This document shows, one piece after another, positions 1-8,910 of a DNA stretch of 43,846 nucleotides. The notes beneath the pieces are model-generated. The model was not told where the DNA came from. It saw nothing but the letters and a program-made list of their open reading frames with translations, and did no database searches. Every line of letters starts with the position of its first letter. Position 1 is the first letter of the stretch. The stretch comes from Terriglobia bacterium. Lineage in GTDB: Bacteria; Acidobacteriota; Terriglobia; Terriglobales; Acidobacteriaceae. The translations under genes were made by a program, and so were the position numbers. Where the stretch lies: the NCBI GenBank assembly GCA_020072845.1, contig JAIQGF010000011.1:414173-458018 (forward strand), written 5' to 3'.

Positions 1-1
1 G

Positions 2-172
2 TCGACGGTCGACGGTCCCCTCGCTGCGCTCGGGGCAGGCTCTCGGTCGATGGCGGCTGCTGTTCTTGGCCGGCGACCGGCGACTGGAGCCTGGGGACTT
101 GTTGAGGAAGCGCCTCGCTGGTTACTAACCGAGGCAGCAGCAGAAGATGACAAACCAGCACTGCCGTGGTAA
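2..172 (+). CDS. Possible 3' end of a truncated gene
   Basis: The frame is open from the window edge to a TAA at 170-172 and ends in an acidic tail, EDDKPALPW. The last 25 or so codons read like a protein terminus. The earlier part runs through a ctcgctgcgctcgggg repeat of a kind found elsewhere in this window, so it may not be coding. I do not recognise a family, and the upstream sequence is missing. Confidence 0.22.
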   Translation, partial: STVDGPLAALGAGSRSMAAAVLGRRPATGAWGLVEEAPRWLLTEAAAEDDKPALPW

Positions 173-317
173 GGATTCGGGAGCGGAGTGTCATCAGCCG
201 TCGGTCTCGGGTGAAAAGGCAAGGTACCACGCGAGCCGCGCGATGAAAAGATTGTCGGGCGCGGAGGTTGGAACCGGCCAGTGAACTCCGCCGCTCTCGG
301 CGTTCTCCAACCCGGCG

Positions 318-1469
318 ATGTCGTGTCCCTTGTGCGGCGAAGGGTGTACGTGTTCCCACGCGGGCGCGGCTTCCTCCCTCATCGATCCCGAAGAATATGA
401 CTTGAGCGAGGAGCGGTTCTCCGCCAGCCTGGAAGACGTGCGCGCGTCCGGGGGGACGGCACGCGAACGGCAGCGCGAGCCGGAGTGGAATCTGGTGGCG
501 GCGATGGCGAGTGCGCCTCCCACGTATGCCGAAGACGGGCAGATCCGGGGCACCGAGTTGGCAGGAGCGCAGGGCGGAGCGGAATCGCGGGAGGCGAATC
601 GGGGCGTGGACGAAGGGGCATTCTGGAGAAACGAAGTGGCGTCGCGGGTGGAGAGTTACCGCGCGCGCCGGCGGCGTCCCATTCGCGAACGGTCGCTGCC
701 GCTGGATTTCGAGCGTGCCGTCAACCGCGAGATGACGCTTGGGGAACTCTCCGGCAGCCGGGAAGAAGAGTACCGAGTACCTGGTACCGAGTACCGAGCG
801 GAACCGGCCGGCGATGAGACCAGCGAGGTAGGACTCGGGGTGCAGGAGGTGGAGGAAGCTCAGGAATCCAAGATCATCGAGTTTCCGCGCCAGGCGTTGC
901 TGCCGGTGATGCCGCCGTCCATCGAGGAACTGGCGGAGCCGATCATGGACCGCCCGCGCATCCTGGAAGCGCCGGAAGAGGTCGATACCGCCTCACCGCT
1001 CTCGGATATCAGCGTGGCGCCGGAAGAAGAGCAACCGGCGGTCGAATTCGAATTGCCCCTGCAGGTCGCGCCCATGTCGCAGCGCGTCTTCGCCGGCCTG
1101 CTGGACGCCTTGATCGTGTTGGTGGGAGCGACGGTGTTCGTCGTGATCGTGCTCAAGGCGGGGGTGCCGATGCCGCCGGCGAGAGCCGGGTTCCTGTTCG
1201 CCATGGCCGCATCCTGCGTCTTCTGGGCAATCTACGAATACCTGTTCCTGGTCTATGCCGGCATCACACCGGGCATGCAGATGGCGCACCTGCGGTTGAT
1301 CACGTTTGACGGTGGGCCGGCGCGCCGCCACGCCCGCCGCGGCCGCTGCGTCGCCATGGTGCTGTCAACCCTGTCGCTCGGACTCGGACTGGTCTGGGCC
1401 CTGCTCGACGAGGACACACTCTGCTGGCACGACCGCATCACCAGAACCTACGTGGTGGCCGGGGGATAG
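318..1469 (+). CDS. RDD family membrane protein with cysteine-rich N-terminus
   Basis: The last 130 residues or so form an RDD domain: an R-x-x-A-x-x-x-D entry helix (QRVFAGLLDALIV), a second helix pair around 290-315, a G-x-x-x-M-x-L-R-L segment, and a closing helix before WHDRITRTYVV. RDD proteins are small integral membrane proteins of mostly unknown function; some act in ion transport. The N-terminus has CPLCGEGCTCSH, a candidate zinc ribbon or knuckle, followed by about 240 hydrophilic, acidic and probably disordered residues. The ATG at 318 is chosen because it places this motif at the start; no strong ribosome site is visible. The gene stands alone, with repeats downstream. Confidence 0.75.
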   Translation: MSCPLCGEGCTCSHAGAASSLIDPEEYDLSEERFSASLEDVRASGGTARERQREPEWNLVAAMASAPPTYAEDGQIRGTELAGAQGGAESREANRGVDEGAFWRNEVASRVESYRARRRRPIRERSLPLDFERAVNREMTLGELSGSREEEYRVPGTEYRAEPAGDETSEVGLGVQEVEEAQESKIIEFPRQALLPVMPPSIEELAEPIMDRPRILEAPEEVDTASPLSDISVAPEEEQPAVEFELPLQVAPMSQRVFAGLLDALIVLVGATVFVVIVLKAGVPMPPARAGFLFAMAASCVFWAIYEYLFLVYAGITPGMQMAHLRLITFDGGPARRHARRGRCVAMVLSTLSLGLGLVWALLDEDTLCWHDRITRTYVVAGG

Positions 1470-1479
1470 AAAACCATTT

Positions 1480-1507
1480 CCGATTTCCGATTGCCGATTG
1501 CCGATTG
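1480..1507. repeat. Short tandem repeat after the RDD gene
   Basis: Eight-base words of the type gattgccg are repeated about three times just after the RDD stop. The same word, in either orientation, appears at about 34885-34912 and 39088-39100. It is one of several unrelated word arrays filling intergenic spaces in this window. Confidence 0.5.
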
Positions 1508-1545
1508 AGCACGGTCACATTTTTGATTTCCGAATTGTGATCTAA

Positions 1546-1695
1546 GAGGCTGCTGAAAAACTCGCGTAGGTGGAACGAAAATGAGATTCCTCGGGGCTGA
1601 AGCCCCTCGGAATGACAGTGATAAAGGGCTCTTGCGGCGCGGCTGAAGCCGCGCCCTTTCAAAACGAGCTTCACTCGGAGTTTTTCAGCAGCCTG
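1546..1695. mobile_element. Palindromic MITE/REP-like element
   Basis: A perfect 17-bp inverted repeat bounds the element: left arm 1547-1563 (aggctgctgaaaaactc), right arm 1678-1694. Inside lie two further hairpins, ctcggggctgaagcccctcgg at about 1590-1610 and gcggcgcggctgaagccgcg at about 1634-1653. There is no coding capacity. The nested design, with terminal repeats around two gctgaagc-centred stems, resembles non-autonomous miniature elements common between genes in Acidobacteriota. It sits between the RDD gene and the permease and could also fold in RNA as a terminator-like structure. Confidence 0.65.
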
Positions 1696-1862
1696 CTAAA
1701 GCCTGGTCAATGCCGTCTGCAAATCGAATATCGCCAATCGAAAATTGCGTCCACGCGCCCACGGCGCCTCACACCGCGCAACTCTCTTGCAGTTTCCCTT
1801 ATCCGCCATTTTGATTTCTAATGCACCAAGGAATTCGCCAGGAAGCTGATAGTCACGATTTC

Positions 1863-4121
1863 ATGTCGCTAGCCGAGAATTCGAAGATCAAACGCCCGGC
1901 GGTTCCGGTGTTCATCGCCACCACGGTGATGCTGAGCTTCATCAGCTTCTGGCGAGTGGCGGCGGTGGTCCTGGCGGACCTCGGTTCGTCCGCGTATTAC
2001 GCCGGCGGCGACGCGGAGAAGGTGATCGGCAAGAGCGCGCCCTGGTTCATCCTGGCGGTGATGCTGTTCAGCTACGCCGTGCGCGCCATCTATATCGAAT
2101 CCAGCAGCATGTTCGTGCGTGGCGGCGTGTACCGCGTGGTCAAGGAAGCGCTCGGCCCCACGCTGGCCAAGTTCTCGGTTTCGGCCCTGCTGTTTGACTA
2201 CATCCTGACCGGCCCGATCAGCGCCGTATCGGCCGGGCAGTACCTGGCGGGCTTTGTTGAGGACCTGGCCAAGTACGCCGGCCACAGCGTCAAATTCAAC
2301 CAGGACTACTTCGCCGCCGGTTTTGCCGTCATTGTCTGCGCGTATTTCTGGTGGAAGAACATCCAGGGGATGCACGAGTCCAGCGACAAAGCCATGCAGA
2401 TCATGAAAATCACCACCGTCATGGTGGTGATTTTGATTGCGTGGTCGCTGATCACCATCATCAGCCGCGGCTCGCACCTGCCGCCGCTGCCGTCGCACGC
2501 CAATTTCAAGTTGGACACGGAAACCTGGGGCTGGTTGCGCGGCACGTGGGCGCAGAGCATTACCCTGATTATCCTGCTGGTCGGCTTCGGGCACTCCGTG
2601 CTCGCCATGAGCGGCGAGGAAACGCTCGCCCAGGTCAACCGCGAAATCGAGAGTCCCAAGCTCAAGAACCTGGAACGCGCCGGGCTGGTCATCTTCCTGT
2701 ACAGCCTGCTGTTCACCGGCCTGGTTTCGTTCTTCGCGGTCATGATCATCCCCGACGATGTCCGTCCTAACTTTTTCGCCAACCTCATCGGCGGCATCGC
2801 CATTTACCTGGCGGGGCCCGAGCTGCCCAAGCTGATCTTCCACGGCTTCGTGGTGCTGGTTGGAGCGCTCATCCTGTCGGGCGCTGTGAACACCGCGATC
2901 GTCGGCGCCAACGGCGTGCTCAACCGCCTGGCCGAAGACGGCGTCCTGATGCCCTGGTTCCAGCGCCCGCAAAAGCGCTACGGCACCAGCTTCCGCCTGA
3001 TCAACATGGTGGTCGGCCTCCAGATCCTGACCATCATTATCAGCCGCGGCAACGTGTACCTGCTGGCCGCGCTCTACGCTTTCGGCGTGATCTGGAGCTT
3101 CGCGTTCAAGGCGCTGGCTGTCCTCGTACTCCGCTATACCGAGCCGGAGAACCGCGAGTGGAAGGTGCCCGGCAACCTACGCATTGGCGGACACGAAGTG
3201 CCTTTGGGCCTGGTTGGCATTGCGCTGGTGCTGTTTGCCACGGCCATCGTCAACCTGTTTACCAAGCAGGAGGCGACCATCGCCGGAATCGCCTTCTCGC
3301 TGGTGTTTTTTGGCATTTTCACCTTCAGCGAGCGCCACACACTCCGCCAGCAGAAGGGCAGGCACGGGGTGCTCGAGCAGTTCCGCGTCTTTGCCGATCC
3401 CGAACTCGATAACCAGCAAGTCCGCGTCCGCCCCGGCAACGTGCTCGTCCCGGTTCGCGATCCCAGCCTCTATTACCTGCGCGACATCCTGCGCCGCACC
3501 GACACCCCCAAGCAGGACGTCGTGGTCATGACCGCGCGCCTCTCCCCGCGCGAACACTCCTTCAGCGGCAACCGCATGTACGAGGCCAAGGAGATCTTCG
3601 ATACCTATGAGCAGGAGCTGTTCTCGCGGGTGGTTGCCGTCGCGGAAAAAGAGGGCAAGCCGGTGTCGCTGCTGGTAGTGCCCGGCACCGACGTCTTCGA
3701 CACCATCATGCTGACGGCGCAGCGGCTGGAAGCATCGAAAATCGTCTGCGGCCTGTCCACCAGGCTCACCGCCGACCAGCAGGCCAAGCTGATTGGCGAC
3801 GCCTGGGAGCGCCTGCCCGAGCCCAAGCCGCGCGCCACCGTGGAGATCGTCGCGCCCGACGGCAGCCGCAAGGAATACCTGCTCGGCCCGCACGCGCCAC
3901 GCCTGCGGGATGAGGACTTGGCGCTCATGCACCAGCTCTGGCTGCAGCTTACCGGCGATGCCGGCTATTCCGGCCTGCACCACTACGACGTGGTCGGCCT
4001 GGCGTTGAAGGAACTGGAGCGCGAGTTGACCGGCCCCGATCGCGACCGCCTGCTCGCCCTGCTGCGCCAGGAAATGGAGAAACGCTCCGGCGGCGCCCCG
4101 GGAGCGCCAACGGATAGCTGA
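1863..4121 (+). CDS. APC-superfamily permease with C-terminal soluble domain
   Basis: A large amino-acid-permease-type transporter of 752 residues. About 12 hydrophobic helices lie between residues 20 and 490, starting with the conserved-looking RPAVPVFIATTVMLSFISFW and including GPISAVSAGQYLAG and the long SAVNTAIVGANGVLNRLAEDG segment. After the last helix a roughly 240-residue hydrophilic part resembles two universal-stress-like lobes (VLVPVRDPSLYYLRDILRR; SLLVVPGTDVFDTIMLTAQ). Such fused transporters probably move amino acids or related solutes; the substrate cannot be read from sequence. An in-frame ATG at 1821 is possible, but 1863 better fits the start of the conserved N-terminus. Confidence 0.8.
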   Translation: MSLAENSKIKRPAVPVFIATTVMLSFISFWRVAAVVLADLGSSAYYAGGDAEKVIGKSAPWFILAVMLFSYAVRAIYIESSSMFVRGGVYRVVKEALGPTLAKFSVSALLFDYILTGPISAVSAGQYLAGFVEDLAKYAGHSVKFNQDYFAAGFAVIVCAYFWWKNIQGMHESSDKAMQIMKITTVMVVILIAWSLITIISRGSHLPPLPSHANFKLDTETWGWLRGTWAQSITLIILLVGFGHSVLAMSGEETLAQVNREIESPKLKNLERAGLVIFLYSLLFTGLVSFFAVMIIPDDVRPNFFANLIGGIAIYLAGPELPKLIFHGFVVLVGALILSGAVNTAIVGANGVLNRLAEDGVLMPWFQRPQKRYGTSFRLINMVVGLQILTIIISRGNVYLLAALYAFGVIWSFAFKALAVLVLRYTEPENREWKVPGNLRIGGHEVPLGLVGIALVLFATAIVNLFTKQEATIAGIAFSLVFFGIFTFSERHTLRQQKGRHGVLEQFRVFADPELDNQQVRVRPGNVLVPVRDPSLYYLRDILRRTDTPKQDVVVMTARLSPREHSFSGNRMYEAKEIFDTYEQELFSRVVAVAEKEGKPVSLLVVPGTDVFDTIMLTAQRLEASKIVCGLSTRLTADQQAKLIGDAWERLPEPKPRATVEIVAPDGSRKEYLLGPHAPRLRDEDLALMHQLWLQLTGDAGYSGLHHYDVVGLALKELERELTGPDRDRLLALLRQEMEKRSGGAPGAPTDS

Positions 4122-4147
4122 CAATCGGGTCTCAGGTTTTGGGTTTC

Positions 4148-4188
4148 AGGTCTTAGGTGGCGGGGCTTCGCATGCCGGCCTAAGACCT
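4148..4188. terminator. Hairpin repeat downstream of the permease
   Basis: A 10-bp perfect inverted repeat, aggtcttagg (4148-4157) and cctaagacct (4179-4188), is embedded in a longer run of aggttttggg/cctaaaacct words covering about 4126-4246. It probably folds after the permease stop. There is no clean T-run, so the terminator role is inferred. Confidence 0.4.
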
Positions 4189-4248
4189 TAAGACCGAAAA
4201 CCTAAAACCTGCCGCCTGAAGCCTGCCGCCCGAAGCCTGAAGCCTCCG

Positions 4249-4254
4249 TATAAT
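4249..4254 (+). promoter_or_regulatory. -10 box placed for a leaderless mRNA
   Basis: A perfect TATAAT ends 6 nt before the ATG at 4261, so transcription would start at or next to the start codon. No ribosome site lies between them and no clear -35 is visible. The same arrangement recurs at 8905-8910, 12989-12994 and 27687-27692. Confidence 0.5.
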
Positions 4255-4260
4255 ACCGCC

Positions 4261-4788
4261 ATGCTTTCCCTTCGCCCGGCCACTCCTGAGGACATTCCTC
4301 TGATCCTGGCGTTGATTCGCGAATTGGCCGAATACGAGCGCGCGCCCGAGCAGGCCGTCGCGCGTCGCGAGGACTTGCTGCGCGACGGCTGGGGCGCGGC
4401 GCCGAAGTTTCGAGTTGTCATTGCCGACTGGGAACGCCAACCGGCAGGCTTCGCGCTCTTTTTCTACAACTACTCCACCTGGCAGGGACGTCCGGGGCTG
4501 TACCTGGAGGACCTGTTCGTGCGGCCGGGGTTTCGCGGACGCGGCATCGGCAAGGCTCTGCTGGTGCATCTGGCGAAAATTGCCGTCAAGGAAAACTGCG
4601 GCCGCTTCCAATGGCAGGTGCTCGACTGGAACCAGCCGTCCATTGATTTCTACGAGGCTCTCGGCGCCAAGAAATTGTCCGAGTGGCTCACCATGCGCGT
4701 GGATGGGGATGCGCTGAAGAAACTCGCAGAAAACGATCTAACCACGGAGGACACGAAGGAACACAAAGGGAAAGTTATCACTTCGTGA
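4261..4788 (+). CDS. GNAT family N-acetyltransferase
   Basis: A single GNAT domain of about 155 residues, closest in look to spermidine/diamine acetyltransferase-like enzymes. It starts LRPATPEDIPLILALIRELAEYE, has the acetyl-CoA loop FRGRGIGKALL at 91-101, and ends with the WNQPSIDFYEALGAKK strand-helix typical of the family. It would transfer acetyl from acetyl-CoA to an amine; the acceptor is unknown. The last 15 or so codons read into an intergenic inverted repeat (4740-4809), and the stop lies inside that hairpin, so the native C-terminus was probably shorter. TATAAT 6 nt upstream suggests a leaderless transcript. Confidence 0.85.
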   Translation: MLSLRPATPEDIPLILALIRELAEYERAPEQAVARREDLLRDGWGAAPKFRVVIADWERQPAGFALFFYNYSTWQGRPGLYLEDLFVRPGFRGRGIGKALLVHLAKIAVKENCGRFQWQVLDWNQPSIDFYEALGAKKLSEWLTMRVDGDALKKLAENDLTTEDTKEHKGKVITS

Positions 4789-4809
4789 TCCTTGGTGTCC
4801 TTCGTGGTT
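4740..4809. repeat. Intergenic inverted repeat overlapping the GNAT 3' end
   Basis: Arms 4740-4760 and 4789-4809 pair at about 19 of 21 positions (words accacggaggacac and gtgtccttcgtggtt). The hairpin overlaps the end of the acetyltransferase frame and stops 9 nt before the trmFO start. Related words occur at 30466-30480 and 30585-30600. Confidence 0.6.
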
Positions 4810-4818
4810 GAGGCTCTT

Positions 4819-6210
4819 ATGCCCGAACAGCGAGTAAGAATCATCGGGGCCGGTCTCGCCGGATGCGAGGCGGCGTGGCAGTGTGCCCGCCGCGGCATCG
4901 AGGTCGAGCTTTACGAGATGCGCCCGCGACGGACCACGCCCGCGCATCGGACCGCCGATTTCGCGGAGTTGGTCTGCTCCAACTCGCTCAAGTCGAATTC
5001 GGAATTCACCGCGCCCTGGCTGCTCAAGGAGGAAATGCGGCGCGCCGACTCGCTGCTCATGGAGATCGCGCGGCATGCCGCCGTCCCCGCCGGGCACGCC
5101 CTCGCGGTGGACCGCGCCCTCTTCGCGGCGCAGGTCACCGAGGCCGTCTCCCACCACCCGCACATCAAGATCATCCGCGAGGAAGTCACTACGGTTGACG
5201 AAAACGCCGGCGTGACCATTGTTGCCACCGGCCCGCTGACGTCGGACGCCCTGGCGCGCGAGATCGCCCGCCTCAGCGGCAGCGATCACCTGTTCTTTTA
5301 TGACTCGATCAGCCCCATTGTTGACGCCGACTCGATTGACCGGTCGCGCGTGTATCTCGCCGCCCGCTACGGCAAAGGCTCCGCTGACTACATCAATTGC
5401 CCCATGTCGCGCGAGGAGTACGACCGCTTCTACGACGCGCTCATCGCGGCCGAGTCGGTCGAGGGCCACGACTGGGAAAAGCTAAACTATTTCGAAGCCT
5501 GCCTGCCGATCGAGGAGATTGCGCGCCGTGGCCGCGACACGCTGCGCTTCGGCCCCATGAAACCGGTTGGCCTGGCCGACCCGCGCACCGGACAACGCTC
5601 CTACGCCGTGGTGCAGTTGCGCCAGGAAAACCTGCGCGCCGACTCCTACAACATCGTCGGGTTTCAGAACCATTTGCGCTTTCCCGAGCAGGACCGCGTC
5701 TTCCGCCTGATCCCCGGCTTGGAAAACGCCCGTTTCCTGCGGTACGGGCAAATCCACCGCAATACCTACCTGAACGCGCCCGCGCTGCTTACCCCGGCGC
5801 TGCAGATGAAGGCGCACCCGAGGGTGCTTTTCGCCGGACAGATTTCAGGCGTGGAAGGCTACGTCGAATCCATTGCCATGGGATTGCTGGCCGGCTTGCA
5901 CGCTGGCGCGCTGGCGCGCGGCGCCGATCCGCTGCCCCCGCCGCGTCCGACTGCGTTGGGTTCGCTGGTGAACTACCTTACGCAAAGCGACGCGCGCGAC
6001 TTCCAGCCCGGCAATATCACCTTCGATTTATTGCCGTCGCTGGAAAAGAAAGTCCGCGACCGCGCCGTCCGTCACCGCCTGCAATGCGAACGCGCCCTGG
6101 CGGAGCTGGATACCTGGCTGCATGAAGTCGAGAAGCGATTTCTACCGCAGCGCGCCGAATCTCCTACCCCCTTGGGCCCGACCCTCGTCGGGATGAACCC
6201 CCAACGATGA
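4819..6210 (+). CDS. trmFO: Methylenetetrahydrofolate-tRNA-(uracil-5-)-methyltransferase TrmFO
   Basis: TrmFO is an FAD- and folate-dependent enzyme that makes 5-methyluridine at position 54 of tRNA. The protein has 463 residues, as usual for the family. It opens with the Rossmann motif GAGLAGCEAAW (10-20), continues with the family block FAELVCSNSLKSNS (Cys53), and keeps ISPIVDADSID, the ARYGKG..YINCPM block, FGPMKPVGL and GVEGYVESIAMG near the C-terminus. The ATG at 4819 is preferred over an upstream one at 4792 because MPEQRVRIIGAG is the natural start of the flavin fold. The start lies 9 nt after a hairpin that could affect initiation. Confidence 0.96.
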   Translation: MPEQRVRIIGAGLAGCEAAWQCARRGIEVELYEMRPRRTTPAHRTADFAELVCSNSLKSNSEFTAPWLLKEEMRRADSLLMEIARHAAVPAGHALAVDRALFAAQVTEAVSHHPHIKIIREEVTTVDENAGVTIVATGPLTSDALAREIARLSGSDHLFFYDSISPIVDADSIDRSRVYLAARYGKGSADYINCPMSREEYDRFYDALIAAESVEGHDWEKLNYFEACLPIEEIARRGRDTLRFGPMKPVGLADPRTGQRSYAVVQLRQENLRADSYNIVGFQNHLRFPEQDRVFRLIPGLENARFLRYGQIHRNTYLNAPALLTPALQMKAHPRVLFAGQISGVEGYVESIAMGLLAGLHAGALARGADPLPPPRPTALGSLVNYLTQSDARDFQPGNITFDLLPSLEKKVRDRAVRHRLQCERALAELDTWLHEVEKRFLPQRAESPTPLGPTLVGMNPQR

Positions 6211-6313
6211 TTCGAGGTCACCTCAGCAAGTTACAGAGGCTCCCACCGGCCACTGGAGATATGTTGGAATTGGTAATTGCCGAGCTACACGAGCAGTAGC
6301 CGAGTCGCGGCGG

Positions 6314-6586
6314 CTACTTGCTTTTCTCCCGGTCGGCTGACCGCCTCGGTCGCCCTGACCGCCTAACATACAGGCTCCCTCGGTTCCACGCCAGAAGTAT
6401 CTGAACAGTGCCGATGAGGATCGGAGGGCCGAAAAACAGGATGATGAACCACACGATCTCATGCGTCGTTACAGGCTCAGACGGACCGCTAAGCGTCCAT
6501 CCGATAAGGACTACAACGACGAACCAGCCTAAGTAAAACGGGATGTTACGCCTTGCTGAAACCCATCCACGGGTTATGAGCTTCAT
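6314..6586 (-). CDS. Small two-helix membrane protein
   Basis: A 90-residue protein with two hydrophobic segments (about 16-33 and 44-66) and a basic tail rich in Arg and Ser (RRSGRPRRSADREKSK). The fold suggests two transmembrane helices with a cytoplasmic basic end. I do not recognise a family. It converges on trmFO, and an AAGGAG-like site lies upstream of its ATG. Confidence 0.5.
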   Translation of the reverse strand: MKLITRGWVSARRNIPFYLGWFVVVVLIGWTLSGPSEPVTTHEIVWFIILFFGPPILIGTVQILLAWNRGSLYVRRSGRPRRSADREKSK

Positions 6587-6713
6587 TTGCCTTCTCCTCG
6601 GAACAAAGATTGCACCACCGGCCCCGGTGAAGAATGGCTGCGTCTGCGGTCATCGCGCATTCTGACTTCTTAATGCTGCATTTCTCCGTGCCTCGGTGTC
6701 TCCGTGGTGAGTT

Positions 6714-7226
6714 TTACTGCGTCTGGATTCGCACAAACCGCAGCTCCGGGTATCCCTGGTCCCAGTCTGCCGAGATGTGTTCGAAGGTCAGCCGGAAGTC
6801 GCGGGTCTGGTTGGGCGTGAGCGGGGCGGCGCTGAGCGGGGCGACGTCGGGAATGCCTGCCAGCCCGGTGTGGTAGAGCATCAGCGGCAGGGTCTCGCGC
6901 TGGACGATCTGTCCCAGGGAATTGCGGAAGACCACCTCGACGGTCACTCCGGTCACGGTCTTGCTGCCGGCATTGGCAATCTTCCCGTCGAGGTAGCTGA
7001 CGCTGACGCCGACAAAGTTGGTCGCCGCGCTCAGCTTCAGCTCCGAGATGAGCAGGTACTCGGCGTAGGGATCAATCGCGGCTGCCGCGGGCCGCTTGGC
7101 CGGCCGGCCGAAGATCCATATCGCCGCCACCGCGACGACAATAATCACCGCGCCAATCGCCACCGGCAGCCAGCGCCGTCCCTCTGGCTCGACATGCGGC
7201 TGCGAGAAAACGCCCCCTGTGCCCAT
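6714..7226 (-). CDS. Membrane-anchored DUF2393-like protein
   Basis: After a short proline-rich start there is one transmembrane helix (about residues 20-37, LPVAIGAVIIVVAVAAIWIF). A beta-rich domain follows, with LLISELKLSAATNFVGVSVSYLDGKIAN, GVTVEVVFRNSLGQIVQRE and a closing LRFVRIQTQ. This matches my memory of DUF2393/FxLYD-like proteins that present an immunoglobulin-like domain at the membrane; function is unknown. The ATG at 7226 is chosen; a TTG at 7265 would extend it by 13 residues to within 3 nt of the regulator stop. It is probably the last gene of the two-component operon. Confidence 0.65.
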   Translation of the reverse strand: MGTGGVFSQPHVEPEGRRWLPVAIGAVIIVVAVAAIWIFGRPAKRPAAAAIDPYAEYLLISELKLSAATNFVGVSVSYLDGKIANAGSKTVTGVTVEVVFRNSLGQIVQRETLPLMLYHTGLAGIPDVAPLSAAPLTPNQTRDFRLTFEHISADWDQGYPELRFVRIQTQ

Positions 7227-7268
7227 ACGCGAAGGATTGTCGCTTGCGCGCGGCACCAAATGCAAACT

Positions 7269-7994
7269 TCAGTCCGGAGCGGGCACAAACCGGTAGCCCA
7301 GCCCGCGAACCGTGATCAGATGACGGGGCTTGGCGGGCTCTTTTTCGATGTAGCGGCGAAGGCGGACGATAAAATTATCGATGGCGCGCGTTTCCGTCTC
7401 TTCGCTCAGATCCCAGACGTTCTCCAACATCGCCTTGCGCGAAACGGGGCGGCCGCTGTTCTGGATCAGGTAGCGCAACAGGTCGCCTTCCATCATGGTC
7501 AGCTGGAAGACGCGCTTGCCGGAATTAATCTGAAGTTTGCCAAAATCAACCACGATATCGCCGAACCTGAAAACATCCGGCTCACGGGGCTTCGCGTTTT
7601 CCCCGTTGTCGGCGGCTTGCAGCCACTCTTTGCGCCGCAGCAGGCTTCGGATGCGAGCCTGCAGGATGTCAAGATTGAACGGCTTCGGCAAATAATCGTC
7701 GGCACCGGCTTCGAAACCTTTGAGCACGTCTTCGGGGCGGCCGCGGGCGGTCAGCATCAGCAAAGGAACGAAATTCTCCGCATCGCGCAGCTCGCGCGCC
7801 ACGGTGAACCCATCCTTGCCGGGTAACATGATGTCGAGGATGACGGCGTCGAAGGTCTTCTTATCCTCCAGCAGGAGCCGGAGCGCGCCCTCGCCGCTTT
7901 CGACGATTTCCACCGCGTGCCCTTCGGCTTCCAGGTTGAAGCGCAGCCCCTGGGCCAGGTGGGGTTCGTCTTCGACGATGAGGATTCGGCTCAT
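7269..7994 (-). CDS. OmpR/PhoB-type response regulator
   Basis: A 241-residue transcription regulator. The receiver domain (1-118) has acidic pocket E8-D9-E10, phospho-acceptor Asp54 in VILDIMLPGKDG, Thr82 and Lys104. A C-terminal winged helix (about 140-238) has LTMMEGDLLRYLIQNSGRPVSRKAMLENVW and VRGLGYRFV. The kinase upstream phosphorylates it in the usual scheme; its DNA targets are not visible here. Its ATG overlaps the kinase stop by 4 nt, so translation is coupled. The start is fixed by MSRILIVEDEP; the frame is open further upstream but overlaps the kinase. Confidence 0.94.
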   Translation of the reverse strand: MSRILIVEDEPHLAQGLRFNLEAEGHAVEIVESGEGALRLLLEDKKTFDAVILDIMLPGKDGFTVARELRDAENFVPLLMLTARGRPEDVLKGFEAGADDYLPKPFNLDILQARIRSLLRRKEWLQAADNGENAKPREPDVFRFGDIVVDFGKLQINSGKRVFQLTMMEGDLLRYLIQNSGRPVSRKAMLENVWDLSEETETRAIDNFIVRLRRYIEKEPAKPRHLITVRGLGYRFVPAPD

Positions 7995-8896
7995 GTGCGA
8001 TATACCCTGGGGAGGCGGATACTGAAGGTGCTGCCGCGCCCCTCGCCTGCGCTTTCGGCGATCACCTCTCCACCGTGACGTTGCACGATGGAACGCACGA
8101 TGAACAACCCCAACCCGGTTCCCCTGATTGCGCTGGTCACCTGCATGGGGATGCGGTAGAAGCGCTTGAAAATACGCTTCAGCTCGGAACGCGGAATACC
8201 GACGCCATTGTCGCGCACACGCAGCACGGCGGTGTCGATGTCGGGGGTCAGCACATCCACGACGATATCCTTTTCCGTGCCCGTGTACTTCACCGCGTTG
8301 TCCAGAAGATTGGCCAGCACGGTGCGCAGTTCCTCGCGGTTGGCGATCACCTCGATGCTGCCGGCAGGCACGTTGCCCAGTCTTAGCGCACCCGGCGGGA
8401 GTTGATGGCGCAGGTGGGCCACTTCGACCGAGTCCCTGACAACGCCACACAGATCCATGGCTTCGCGATGGCTCTCGCCGGTGCCGTGGCGCGCCTCCCC
8501 AGCCTTGAGCACCTGCTCCACCGTGCCCAGGAGGCGGTCGGTATCCTCCAGCATGATGCGGTAAAAATCGCGGCGTTCAAGGTCGCCCAACTCTCGCCGC
8601 TGTAGGGTCTGCAGGTACAGGCGGATGGAGGTGACCGGAGTCTTCAACTCGTGCGTGACGGCGTTCAGGAAGCTGTCCTGTTGCTCGTTGCGGCGGATCT
8701 CGCGGACCAGAAAGACGGTATTCAAGACGACGCCGGCGATAATGAAAGCGAACAAAATGATTCCCAGGACGAGGGCGCCAACTTCGCGCCATTTCAGGAC
8801 GATCCAACTGACGTTGAGCGCGATCGCCACGCCGATGAGGCATACGCCCAGGGTAATGAAGAAGGCGATTGTCTTGGTGCGGCTGGCGATGCGCAT
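7991..8896 (-). CDS. Membrane sensor histidine kinase
   Basis: Two transmembrane helices (about 9-33 and 39-64) with almost no loop between them, then a dimerisation domain with His82 in AVTHELKTPVTSIRL. The HATPase domain has NLLDNAVKYT (N box), VRDNGVGIP (G1), FKRFYR and GTGLGLFIV (G2). It is a compact 301-residue kinase with no sensing domain between the helices, so it probably senses within the membrane or through a partner. The stop overlaps the regulator start (ATGA). TACAAT ends 8 nt before the ATG, suggesting a near-leaderless transcript. Confidence 0.93.
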   Translation of the reverse strand: MRIASRTKTIAFFITLGVCLIGVAIALNVSWIVLKWREVGALVLGIILFAFIIAGVVLNTVFLVREIRRNEQQDSFLNAVTHELKTPVTSIRLYLQTLQRRELGDLERRDFYRIMLEDTDRLLGTVEQVLKAGEARHGTGESHREAMDLCGVVRDSVEVAHLRHQLPPGALRLGNVPAGSIEVIANREELRTVLANLLDNAVKYTGTEKDIVVDVLTPDIDTAVLRVRDNGVGIPRSELKRIFKRFYRIPMQVTSAIRGTGLGLFIVRSIVQRHGGEVIAESAGEGRGSTFSIRLPRVYRT

Positions 8897-8904
8897 TCGC
8901 CCAC

Positions 8905-8910
8905 ATTGTA
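8905..8910 (-). promoter_or_regulatory. -10 box for the two-component operon
   Basis: Reading the minus strand, TACAAT ends 8 nt before the kinase ATG, leaving a leader of only about 1-2 nt. No good -35 hexamer is seen. It has the same geometry as the boxes at 4249, 12989 and 27687. Confidence 0.4.
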
